Origin: Bacillota bacterium
GTDB taxonomy: Bacteria; Bacillota; Clostridia; Christensenellales; Borkfalkiaceae
Direction of reading: 5' to 3'
DNA length: 12,986 nt
Assembly: GCA_003343805.1 (NCBI GenBank)
Contig: QAKM01000040.1
Location: forward strand, 1 to 12,986
Shown here: positions 1 through 6,708 of the stretch, in pieces
Numbering within the stretch: the first letter of the stretch is position 1
Layout: every line of letters starts with the position of its first letter
Made by a program: the position numbers and the translations under genes
The notes under the pieces: model-generated
What the model saw: only the letters and a program-made list of their open reading frames with translations
Told to the model about the DNA's origin: nothing
The model's database searches: none

Positions 1-35
1 TGATGGACTTTTCCGATGTTTGGGAGCGGGAAAAA

Positions 36-77
36 AAGGGCCGCGCCGTCCTGTTTACAAGGGACAGCCCCGCCCTT
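36..77 (-). terminator. Probable second intrinsic terminator, minus strand
   Basis: Two 16-base arms (36-51 and 62-77) pair with two mismatches and one G-U wobble around a loop of about 10 bases. On the minus strand the hairpin is followed by a run of T (A run at 31-37 on the plus strand). It lies downstream of the hairpin at 96-122 and could act as a back-up for the minus-strand gene ending at 153. It could instead belong to a plus-strand gene left of the window, but the plus-strand T run (85-90) is separated from the stem by about eight bases. Confidence 0.5.
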
Positions 78-95
78 GGGCAGCGTTTTTATGAG

Positions 96-122
96 AAAAG
101 CCTGCAAAAAGAGCAGGCTTTT
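96..122. terminator. Intrinsic terminator after the PH-domain gene
   Basis: A perfect 10-bp inverted repeat (96-105 and 113-122) encloses a 7-base A-rich loop and has four A/T pairs at its base. Read on the minus strand it lies about 30 bases after the stop codon of the gene at 153-644. It ends in TTTT, so it can serve as that gene's terminator. It is symmetric enough to work weakly in the other direction too. Confidence 0.7.
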
Positions 123-152
123 CGGCTGTGATCGGGTTTTTCGGGCGGGAGC

Positions 153-644
153 TCACTTCTTCTTTTCCTCGTCCTCCTCTTCGGGCGTGGAGAAGGAAAA
201 GTCTGCCGAGGGGCAGCGGGCAAGCAGCTCGCGCACGAACCCCTCGAAGAGGGAGCTTGGGATGACGACGGCGGCATAGCTGGGTTTTTCGCCCTCGAAA
301 TAGAGCGCGAGTTTGTTGCTGCCGCGGAAGTGATGGATGTGCTTGAGGTCCTTGAGCGGATAGCGGATGCGGAGGAACCCGAGCTGCAGCGTGATGAACT
401 TGTCCCCGATGACGTACTGCGAGCGGATGAGGATGGAGGCCAAAAGCGCCGCAAGAAAGATAGCGATGAGGAAGAGGATGGCATACTGCGCCCAGCCGTA
501 GGGGGAGGGGGCGCCGTCTGCAAGGAAGGCCGCAAAGCGCCACACGGTGAGCGCAAAGCCCGCAAGGGCGAGGAGGAGCCCCGCCCAGAAGAGGATGAGC
601 ATCAAAGTCGAGAAACAGAAAGGATAGCGCTTTTTTTCGTTCAT
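153..644 (-). CDS. Small membrane protein with a C-terminal bacterial PH-like domain
   Basis: A 163-residue protein of unknown specific function. Two hydrophobic helices are visible at about residues 12-36 and 52-74. They are followed by a beta-rich cytoplasmic stretch (about 76-143) with the pattern of YyaB-like bacterial PH domains: a Y-x-I-x-D-x-x-I start, a G-x-x-x-x-x-Y-P-L-K-D-L-K-x-I middle and a final helix with F-x-x-x-L. The tail, from about residue 150, is highly acidic then basic (E/D/K-rich). The start was set at the ATG complementary to 642-644 because a good promoter ends only six bases upstream. The longer in-frame extension would lie upstream of that promoter and has no ribosome binding site. 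There is also none for the chosen start, which fits leaderless translation. The gene is monocistronic and divergent from the hydratase operon. Sure of the gene; fairly sure of the domain; no specific role can be given. Confidence 0.8.
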   Translation of the reverse strand: MNEKKRYPFCFSTLMLILFWAGLLLALAGFALTVWRFAAFLADGAPSPYGWAQYAILFLIAIFLAALLASILIRSQYVIGDKFITLQLGFLRIRYPLKDLKHIHHFRGSNKLALYFEGEKPSYAAVVIPSSLFEGFVRELLARCPSADFSFSTPEEEDEEKKK

Positions 645-650
645 GACAAC

Positions 651-679
651 AGTATAAGGCATGACGGCGCAAAATGCAA
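651..679 (-). promoter_or_regulatory. Promoter of the PH-domain gene
   Basis: On the minus strand, TTGCAT (674-679) and TATACT (651-656) are separated by exactly 17 bases, a good vegetative sigma-A arrangement. Only six bases separate the -10 box from the ATG at 644. The expected transcription start therefore falls at or within a base or two of the start codon. Confidence 0.7.
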
Positions 680-738
680 TGGTTTTTTCCGAAAAGCAAA
701 AAAACCGCCCGGAATTTGTGTTTCTTTGGGGCGAACAC

Positions 739-767
739 TTGAAAAAGGGCGGAAAAATTGATATAAT
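739..767 (+). promoter_or_regulatory. Promoter of the hydratase-macrodomain-glpK operon
   Basis: TTGAAA (739-744) and a perfect TATAAT (762-767) are separated by 17 bases. The expected start near 774 gives a leader of about 30 bases before the ATG at 805. The promoter lies about 60 bases from the divergent promoter at 651-679, leaving room for one shared regulator, though I see no clear operator. Confidence 0.85.
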
Positions 768-790
768 AGTTGTAATTTCGACTTTTACCC

Positions 791-797
791 GAGGAGG
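791..797 (+). promoter_or_regulatory. Ribosome binding site that fixes the hydratase start
   Basis: GAGGAGG lies seven bases before the ATG at 805. The reading frame is open further upstream (to an ATG at 661), but that extension spans the promoter, so 805 is the start. Confidence 0.85.
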
Positions 798-804
798 AAA
801 CAAT

Positions 805-3030
805 ATGGTCAAACTCATCAGACAGGGCGTCTATCTCATGGAGGGGAGGCTCGTCAAGGAGTCGCAGGCGTTCATGACGTCGGACAAGAAGGCGGAGGCG
901 CGGAAGGGCACCATCGCCTATTCCATCTTAAAGGCGCACAACAGCGGCACGGACGAGGCGCTCCGCCTTCGCTTCGATGCGCTCGCCTCGCACGATATCA
1001 CCTACGTCGGCATCATCCAGACGGCCAAGGCGAGCGGGCTTGAGGCGTTCCCCGTCTCGTACACGCTCACCAACTGCCACAACTCGCTGTGCGCGGTGGG
1101 CGGCACCATCAACGAGGACGACCATATCTTCGGGCTTTCGGCGGCCAAGAAGTACGGCGGCGACTATGTTCCCGCCCATCTTGCCGTCATCCACCAGTAT
1201 ATGCGCGAGACGGCAGCCAAGTGCGGGGCGATGATCCTCGGCTCCGACTCGCACACGCGCTACGGGGCGCTCGGCACGCTCGCGATCGGTGAGGGCGGCG
1301 GCGAACTTGTAAAACAGCTCTTGAAGCAGACCTACGACGTCGCACGGCCTCAGATCGTCGCCGTGTACCTGAAGGGCAAGCCGAGGAAGGGCGTCGGCCC
1401 GCAGGACGTGGCGCTCGCCCTCGTCAAGGCGACTTTCTCAAAGGGCTTCGTCAAGAACAAGATCCTCGAATTTGTCGGTCCCGGCATCGCCAACCTTTCC
1501 ATGGACTTCCGGAACGGCATCGATGTCATGACGACGGAGACGACCTGTCTCTCCTCCGTTTGGCAGACGGACGAAAAGACGAAGGAGTACTTCGCGCAGC
1601 ACGGCAGGGAGGGGGACTACCGCGAACTCATGCCGCAGGAGGGCGCCTATTACGACGCCGGGGTCGTCATCGACCTTTCTCGGGTCGAGCCCATGATCGC
1701 GCTTCCCTTCCATCCCTCCAACGCCTACACCATCCGGGAGTTTCTTGAAAATCCCGTCGAGATCCTTGCCAAGGTCGAGGCGCAGGGGAGGAAGATCAAG
1801 GGCGACGATTCTTTTACGCTCACCGACAAAGTGAGGGACGGCAAGGTCTATGTCGATCAGGGCATCATCGCAGGCTGTGCGGGCGGTATGTACGAGAATA
1901 TCGCCGAAGCCGCCGAAATTTTGCGCGGCAAGAACATCGGCACCGACTTTTCCTTCAGCGTCTATCCCTCCTCGCAGCCCGTGTATAAGGGCCTGACGGA
2001 GAACGGCTATACTTCCATGCTCATGGAGACGGGCGCCATCGTCAAGACGGCGTTCTGCGGCCCCTGCTTCGGCGCGGGGGACGTGCCCGCCAACAACGGG
2101 CTGTCCATCCGCCATACGACGCGCAACTTTGAAAACCGCGAAGGCAGCCGTCCCAAGGACGGACAGCTTGCGGCCGTGGCGCTCATGGACGCCCGTTCCA
2201 TCGCGGCGACGGCGGCAAACGGCGGCGTGCTCACCTCGGCGCTCGATCTCGACTACTCGCGCCGCCTCAAAAAATACCGCTACGACGGCTCCATCTACGA
2301 GAAGCGCGTCTATCACGGCTGGGGCAATGCAAAGAAGGAAGAGGCGCTCGTCTACGGCCCCAACATCGCCGACTGGCCCGAACAGATCGCGCTCGGCAAG
2401 CACCTTCTGATGCGCGTCGTCTCCGTTCTCACCGATCCCGTGACGACGACGGACGAGCTCATCCCTTCGGGCGAGACGTCATCCTACCGATCCAATCCCC
2501 TGAAACTTGCCGAATTTACGCTCTCCCGCAAGGATCCCTCCTATGTGGGGCGCGCAAAGGCGGTGCAGAAGGAGGAACTTTCCCGCCGCGAGACGGGCGT
2601 GCTGCCCGAAGAGGTCCTTTCGGCGCTCGGCACCTTCCGGCCCAAAGAGGGGACCGTCTACGGCAGTGTCGTCGTCAGCAATTCCCCGGGCGACGGCTCG
2701 GCGCGCGAACAGGCGGCCTCCTGCCAGCGCGTTCTGGGGGGCGTCGCCAACATCTGCAGACAGTACGCCACCAAGCGCTACCGCTCCAACCTCATCAACT
2801 GGGGGATGCTGCCCTTCACGGCAGAGAAGTTCGATCTCAAAGTGGGCGACTTCGTCTACATCGCGAACGTGCGCGACCTGCTTGCGGGCGGGGAGACGCG
2901 CTTTGTTGCCAAGGTCATCTCGGGGGGCAAGACGCACGACATCGCCCTTGACCTCGGCTCGCTCACGCCCGACGAGCGCACCATCCTGCTTGCGGGCTGC
3001 CTCATCAACTACAACCGAGAGAGGAACTGA
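805..3030 (+). CDS. Aconitase-family hydratase (YbhJ-like)
   Basis: A 741-residue member of the aconitase/3-isopropylmalate dehydratase superfamily. It is expected to be a cytoplasmic 4Fe-4S hydro-lyase acting on a carboxylic acid that cannot be read from sequence. Features in order: S-D-S-H-T at 147-151; a cluster-ligand cysteine C358 in a G-C-A-G-G context where classical aconitases have S-C-T-N-S; C-G-P-C at 418-421 giving the other two ligands; and a C-terminal swivel domain with G-S-A-R-E at 631-635. This keeps the catalytic serine (S632) and the substrate arginine (R634) but has alanine for the second serine. The length matches single-chain YbhJ-type hydratases (about 750) rather than aconitase A (about 900). 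It is first in a probable operon; the macrodomain gene starts two bases after its stop. The altered T-N-S motif argues against calling it citrate aconitase. Confidence 0.9.
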   Translation: MVKLIRQGVYLMEGRLVKESQAFMTSDKKAEARKGTIAYSILKAHNSGTDEALRLRFDALASHDITYVGIIQTAKASGLEAFPVSYTLTNCHNSLCAVGGTINEDDHIFGLSAAKKYGGDYVPAHLAVIHQYMRETAAKCGAMILGSDSHTRYGALGTLAIGEGGGELVKQLLKQTYDVARPQIVAVYLKGKPRKGVGPQDVALALVKATFSKGFVKNKILEFVGPGIANLSMDFRNGIDVMTTETTCLSSVWQTDEKTKEYFAQHGREGDYRELMPQEGAYYDAGVVIDLSRVEPMIALPFHPSNAYTIREFLENPVEILAKVEAQGRKIKGDDSFTLTDKVRDGKVYVDQGIIAGCAGGMYENIAEAAEILRGKNIGTDFSFSVYPSSQPVYKGLTENGYTSMLMETGAIVKTAFCGPCFGAGDVPANNGLSIRHTTRNFENREGSRPKDGQLAAVALMDARSIAATAANGGVLTSALDLDYSRRLKKYRYDGSIYEKRVYHGWGNAKKEEALVYGPNIADWPEQIALGKHLLMRVVSVLTDPVTTTDELIPSGETSSYRSNPLKLAEFTLSRKDPSYVGRAKAVQKEELSRRETGVLPEEVLSALGTFRPKEGTVYGSVVVSNSPGDGSAREQAASCQRVLGGVANICRQYATKRYRSNLINWGMLPFTAEKFDLKVGDFVYIANVRDLLAGGETRFVAKVISGGKTHDIALDLGSLTPDERTILLAGCLINYNRERN

Positions 3031-3032
3031 AC

Positions 3033-3887
3033 ATGGGACTTGCGTTTGAGGAATACCGCCGCGAATTCGATCTTACGCCCTATCCCCGTCCGCAGCTCGT
3101 TCAAAGCGAGGAGGAAAAGATGGAGCGGTGCGACCGCATCCTCAAATTCCTTCTGCGCGAGCGCGGCATGATCGCGGCGTTCAGTTCGACTTACGAGCGC
3201 AAGCGCAGGGTCATCCGCGAGTACATGAATACCCGCAATCCGCTGCCCGTTCCGCCCGAGATCCTTTCTGATCAGGATGCGCTCTTCTGGACGGAGAGCG
3301 TGGAGCGCGGCATCGTGCATATCGACGACATTCCAGAGATCAAGTACAACATCGCCCATTGGCAGGGGGACATCACCCGCCTCGATGCGGATGCCGTCGT
3401 CAATGCGGGGAATACGTCGCTGCTCGGCTGCTTCCTGCCGGCGCATAGCTGCATCGATAACGTCATCCATTCGGCCGCCGGGATGCAGCTTCGGGCAGAC
3501 TGCGCAAAGATCATCGCCCTGCAGGGGCATGAGGAGGAGATCGGGGATGCCAAGCTCACGCGGGCTTATAACCTTCCCGCGAAGTATGTCATCCATACCG
3601 TCGGGCCGCGCGTGGGACGGGAACTTTCGGATGAGCAGCGCTCGCAGCTCAGGTCGTGCTATAATTCGGTGTTCGACCTCGCGGCCGAGGCCGGCTGCAA
3701 CAATGTGGCGGTTTGCTGCATCTCGACGGGGGTCTTTAACTTCCCGCGCGAGGAGGCGGCGGAGATCGCGGCGGGTGCGGCCGTCAACTGGAAGCTGCGC
3801 CATCCCGAAAACAAGATGAAGATCGTCTTTGACAGCTTTCTCGACGCCGATGCGCGGCTGTACGAGACCATTTTAAGGATGATCTGA
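3033..3887 (+). CDS. Zinc-type macrodomain protein, probable protein-ADP-ribose hydrolase
   Basis: A 284-residue protein. Residues 1 to about 95 form a helical N-terminal region and about 105-284 a macrodomain, which binds ADP-ribose and in this family removes it from proteins. Visible motifs: G-D-I-T at 112-115; V-V-N-A-G-N at 122-127; and G-C-F-L-P-A-H-S-C at 132-140, whose C133, H138 and C140 match the zinc ligands of the SauMacro/SpyMacro class. The phosphate loop S-T-G-V-F is at 231-235. The start ATG follows the hydratase stop by two bases with a GAGAGGAA element upstream, so the two are probably co-transcribed and coupled. In staphylococci and streptococci the relatives sit with a sirtuin (SirTM), a GcvH-like protein and a lipoate ligase. 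None of these is here, so the target protein is open. The family call is strong; the activity is inferred from the motifs. Confidence 0.88.
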   Translation: MGLAFEEYRREFDLTPYPRPQLVQSEEEKMERCDRILKFLLRERGMIAAFSSTYERKRRVIREYMNTRNPLPVPPEILSDQDALFWTESVERGIVHIDDIPEIKYNIAHWQGDITRLDADAVVNAGNTSLLGCFLPAHSCIDNVIHSAAGMQLRADCAKIIALQGHEEEIGDAKLTRAYNLPAKYVIHTVGPRVGRELSDEQRSQLRSCYNSVFDLAAEAGCNNVAVCCISTGVFNFPREEAAEIAAGAAVNWKLRHPENKMKIVFDSFLDADARLYETILRMI

Positions 3888-3911
3888 CGGCGGGTGCGGG
3901 GGAAAGATGAG

Positions 3912-5381
3912 ATGCAGAAAAAATATGTGATCGCGCTCGACGCAGGTACGACGAGCGTTCGGGCAATGGTCTTTGACCTTGCCGCAAGACAGTTTATCTT
4001 TACGGCGCAACAGGAAGTGGGGCAGAGTTTCCCGCAGAGCGGCTGGGTGGAACAGGACGCGGGGGAGGTCTTCTTCAAGGCCGCGTACGTCCTCAACCGC
4101 TGCCGCAGTGCCGTTGACGAACGGGAGATCGCGGGCATCGGCATCGCCAACCAGCGCGAGACCGTCGTCCTGTGGGACAGCGAGACGGGTGAACCCGTGG
4201 CGCCCGCCATCGTGTGGCAGTGCCGCCGCACGAGCGCGTTCTGCGCCTCCGTTCCGCCCGAAATGCGCGAAAGGATCCGCGAAAAGACGGGCCTTCCCGT
4301 GGATGCCTACTTTTCGGCGAGCAAGATCCGCTGGCTCCTCGATCACGTTCCCGCGGCTCGGGAACTTTTGGCGCGCGGCAGGCTGCGTGCGGGGACGGTG
4401 GACAGCTTCCTCATCTGGCGGTTCACCGAGGGGAAGAGCTTCGTCACCGACCACACCAACGCCTCCCGCACCATGCTCTTCAACATCCATACCCTTTCCT
4501 GGGACGGGGAGCTTCTGGACTATTTCGGCATTCCCGCCTCCATCCTGCCCGAGGTGCGCTCCTCCGATGCGCGCATGGGGGAGATGAAGCTCGGGAGCGT
4601 CCTTCTGCCCCTCGCGGGGGTGGCGGGCGACCAGCAGGCGGCGCTCTTCGGGCAGGCTTGTACCGCCCGCGGCGACTGCAAGGTGACGTACGGCACCGGG
4701 CTATTCATGCTCTTCCACACGGGGGAGCGGTGCGTGCGCTCGGAGAGCGGGCTCATTTCGACCATCGCCTATACGCTCGGCGGCAGGACGTGTTACGCCC
4801 TCGAGGGCAGCGCCTTCAATGCGGGCAGCGGCATCCAGTGGCTTCGGGACGGGCTCGGTCTCATCTCTTCGAGTGCCGAGAGCGAACTTGTCGCCTCTTC
4901 CGTTCCCGATGCGGGCGGCGTCTGCTTTGTCCCCGCCTTCACGGGGCTCGGTGCGCCCTATTGGCGGAGCGACTGCCGCGGTCTCTTTTCGGGCATCACG
5001 CGCGGCACGACGCGCGCGCATCTCGTGCGGGCCGTTCTCGAGAGCATCGCCTTTGAGGCCAAGGAGCTTGCCGTCTGCATGGAAAAGGACAGCGGTTTTC
5101 ACCTCACTCGTCTGAAGTGCGACGGGGGAGCGTCCGCCAATGATCTTCTGATGCAGTTCCAGGCGGATGTGCTGCACATCCCCGTCGATCGTCCCAAGGA
5201 GCGGGAGAGTACGGCGCTCGGAGCGGCGCTGCTGTGCGCGTGCGCGCTGGGGCTTGCCGATGAGACGTCTGCGGCCGGGATGCGGGAAGGGGAAAAGCTG
5301 TTTTTGCCTTCTCCCGACGAAGAGCGCTTCAATGCCCTCTATCTGGACTATTTGCAGGCCGTTCGCCGCTCGCTCCTTTGA
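3912..5381 (+). CDS. glpK: Glycerol kinase
   Basis: A 489-residue FGGY-family kinase that phosphorylates glycerol to sn-glycerol-3-phosphate with ATP in the cytoplasm. Visible: phosphate-1 motif D-A-G-T-T-S at 10-15; glycerol-binding R82, E83, W102 and Y133; catalytic D240 and Q241 in A-G-D-Q-Q-A-A-L-F-G; adenosine-side G-T-G at 261-263; and C-D-G-G-A-S-A-N at 403-410. The ATG at 3912 was chosen over the in-frame GTG at 3894 because GGGGGA (3898-3903) lies at good spacing and the family N-terminus begins here. Many low-GC Gram-positive enzymes carry a P-Y-H-F-Y-G loop before A-G-D-Q-Q, whose histidine is phosphorylated by HPr. The equivalent stretch here (about 222-237) is short and has no histidine. 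The gene is third in the operon, 24 bases after the macrodomain stop. No glpF or glpD is in the window. Confidence 0.97.
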   Translation: MQKKYVIALDAGTTSVRAMVFDLAARQFIFTAQQEVGQSFPQSGWVEQDAGEVFFKAAYVLNRCRSAVDEREIAGIGIANQRETVVLWDSETGEPVAPAIVWQCRRTSAFCASVPPEMRERIREKTGLPVDAYFSASKIRWLLDHVPAARELLARGRLRAGTVDSFLIWRFTEGKSFVTDHTNASRTMLFNIHTLSWDGELLDYFGIPASILPEVRSSDARMGEMKLGSVLLPLAGVAGDQQAALFGQACTARGDCKVTYGTGLFMLFHTGERCVRSESGLISTIAYTLGGRTCYALEGSAFNAGSGIQWLRDGLGLISSSAESELVASSVPDAGGVCFVPAFTGLGAPYWRSDCRGLFSGITRGTTRAHLVRAVLESIAFEAKELAVCMEKDSGFHLTRLKCDGGASANDLLMQFQADVLHIPVDRPKERESTALGAALLCACALGLADETSAAGMREGEKLFLPSPDEERFNALYLDYLQAVRRSLL

Positions 5382-5393
5382 TTTTTCCCGTTT

Positions 5394-5407
5394 GCATAGT
5401 ACTATGC
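5394..5407. repeat. Perfect 14-base palindrome behind glpK
   Basis: GCATAGTACTATGC is a perfect palindrome 12 bases after the glpK stop. It has no spacer loop and no T run, so it is not a terminator. It resembles a dimeric protein-binding site, but lies between the 3' ends of two convergent genes. Function unknown. Confidence 0.6.
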
Positions 5408-5409
5408 GT

Positions 5410-5441
5410 GACATAATGTCAGACATAATACATAATAACAT
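5410..5441. repeat. AT-rich ACATAAT repeat patch
   Basis: ACATAAT occurs three times (5411, 5423, 5430), with a fourth partial ACAT at 5438. The first copy is part of a short imperfect palindrome (GACAT-A-ATGTC, 5410-5420). The patch is far more AT-rich than the flanking genes. With the palindrome at 5394-5407 it fills the gap between glpK and its terminator. It has no coding potential that I trust. Confidence 0.45.
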
Positions 5442-5443
5442 GA

Positions 5444-5479
5444 AAAAATCTCCCCGTCCGAATAGACGGGGAGATTTTT
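5444..5479. terminator. Bidirectional intrinsic terminator between glpK and the aldo/keto reductase
   Basis: A perfect 15-bp inverted repeat (5444-5458 and 5465-5479) has a 6-base loop. Its core is CTCCCCGTC/GACGGGGAG, with five T on one side and five or more A on the other. It can end both the glpK operon (plus) and the aldo/keto reductase transcript (minus, about 68 bases after its stop). Confidence 0.93.
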
Positions 5480-5546
5480 ATCGGTCAAAAGTTCGGGCTT
5501 TTCCGGTCACCCTCAGCATTTGCAGCAGGGCGACGGAGAAGCAAAC

Positions 5547-6521
5547 TCATCCCACTCTTCTTACGAAGGGATGATAGTCGAGGATGCGCTCGATCTCGTC
5601 GAGAATGTCCTGCGGCAGGGTGAGTCCGCTCGCCGCCGCATTCGCCTTGAGCTGTTCCGCTTTGCTTGCGCCCGTGATGACGGAAGTCACTTCCTTTCGG
5701 CGCAGGATCCAGGCAAGCGCCAGCACGGAGAGGGGAACGTGGAGCTCCTCGGCAAGGGGCAGAAGGCGCTCCACTTTGTCGAGGTTTTCCTCCGTCAGAA
5801 GGTGATTGATCTGCTTATCCGCCTGCCACGTCGCGCGCGAGCCCTCGGGGATGGGTTTTCCTTTGCGGTACTTGCCCGTCAGAAGGCCCTGTGCGAGGGG
5901 GGAGAAGGTGGTGATGCCCACGCCGTTCTTTGCGCAGATGCCCATGATCTCGTCCTCGATGTAGCGGTCGGCCATGTTGTACTGCGGCTGGATGACGGAG
6001 AGCGGGCGAAGGCCGTTCTCTTTGACGATGTGCAGCGCCTCGTTGATCTGCACGGGCGACCATTCGGAGACGCCGTAGTATAACACTTTGCCTGCGGCGA
6101 CCAGATCGGAGAGCACCTGCATGGTCTCCTCGACGGGCGTGGTGGGGTCGAAGCGGTGGCAGAAGTAGAGGTCCACATAGTCGAGCCCCAGATTTTTCAG
6201 CGATCTGTCGAGTTGTTCGATGATGTGTTTGCGGGAAAGGCCCCAGTCGTTGGCGCCGGGTCCCATCGGGAAGAACACTTTGGTGGAGACGACGTATTCA
6301 TTCCGCGCGTGCTCGCGGAGGCAGCGGCCCAAAAAGCGCTCCGCTTCGCCGCCCGAGTAGGCGTCCGCGCAGTCGAAAAAGTTGACGCCGAGGTCAAACG
6401 CCGCGTTCACCGTCTCCTTGGCCTTCTCCTGTGCGTCGCTGCCCGCAAGCTGCGTCACCCAGCTCCCGAGCGCGATCTCGCTCACTTTGAGTCCCCATTT
6501 TCCTAAATTGCGATACTTCAT
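5547..6521 (-). CDS. Aldo/keto reductase (Kv-beta/YghZ-like)
   Basis: A 324-residue NAD(P)H-dependent oxidoreductase with a TIM-barrel fold that reduces aldehydes or ketones in the cytoplasm; the substrate is unknown. The full catalytic tetrad is visible: D50, Y55 (D-A-Y), K81 (S-T-K) and H122 (C-H-R). The late barrel shows G-V-S-E-W at 150-154, Q-P-Q-Y-N at 178-182 and S-P-L-A-Q-G-L-L-T-G-K-Y at 207-218. These, with the cofactor-loop region near V-I-T-G-A at 281-285, are typical of the family that includes potassium-channel beta subunits and E. coli YghZ. The start is the ATG complementary to 6519-6521, preceded by GAGGGATC at normal spacing. The open frame continues upstream, but that extension crosses a promoter and a terminator and is low-complexity. 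The gene is monocistronic with its own promoter (6544-6572). Confidence 0.93.
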   Translation of the reverse strand: MKYRNLGKWGLKVSEIALGSWVTQLAGSDAQEKAKETVNAAFDLGVNFFDCADAYSGGEAERFLGRCLREHARNEYVVSTKVFFPMGPGANDWGLSRKHIIEQLDRSLKNLGLDYVDLYFCHRFDPTTPVEETMQVLSDLVAAGKVLYYGVSEWSPVQINEALHIVKENGLRPLSVIQPQYNMADRYIEDEIMGICAKNGVGITTFSPLAQGLLTGKYRKGKPIPEGSRATWQADKQINHLLTEENLDKVERLLPLAEELHVPLSVLALAWILRRKEVTSVITGASKAEQLKANAAASGLTLPQDILDEIERILDYHPFVRRVG

Positions 6522-6543
6522 GTTGATCCCTCGTTTTTCTTTG

Positions 6544-6572
6544 ATTGTACCATAAGGTGCAAAAAAAAGCAA
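6544..6572 (-). promoter_or_regulatory. Promoter of the aldo/keto reductase gene
   Basis: On the minus strand, TTGCTT (6567-6572) and TACAAT (6544-6549) are 17 bases apart. The -35 box coincides with the last bases of the stem and the start of the T run of the antiporter terminator (6561-6600), so one stretch of DNA serves both purposes. The expected start near 6537 leaves a leader of about 16 bases. Confidence 0.75.
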
Positions 6573-6600
6573 ACGGAGCGCGTAAGATCCCGTTTGCTTT
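6561..6600 (-). terminator. Intrinsic terminator of the antiporter gene
   Basis: An 11-bp perfect stem (6590-6600 with 6566-6576) has a 13-base loop and runs into eight T on the minus strand (A run 6561-6568). It lies about 110 bases after the antiporter stop. The intervening 6601-6708 is GC-rich and carries a short direct repeat of TTGGGGCG, but no gene that I can support. Confidence 0.85.
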
Positions 6601-6708
6601 ATCTCGTTCTGAATGTTTGCGCCGTCTTGGGGCGGCGTTTGGGGCGTTTCGTGCGCCGTATGCCGCTTGCGTGAAGGCGTGGCAGCCTCGGGCGGGATGC
6701 GTGTTCGT

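Noticed and set aside
1438..2403. A 321-codon minus-strand open frame inside the hydratase
   Set aside because: The opposite strand encodes a clear aconitase-family protein. The antisense product has no recognisable motif or ribosome binding site.
5404..5574. Short plus-strand reading frame across the terminator after glpK
   Set aside because: It has no ribosome binding site, runs through a perfect intrinsic terminator and encodes nothing recognisable.
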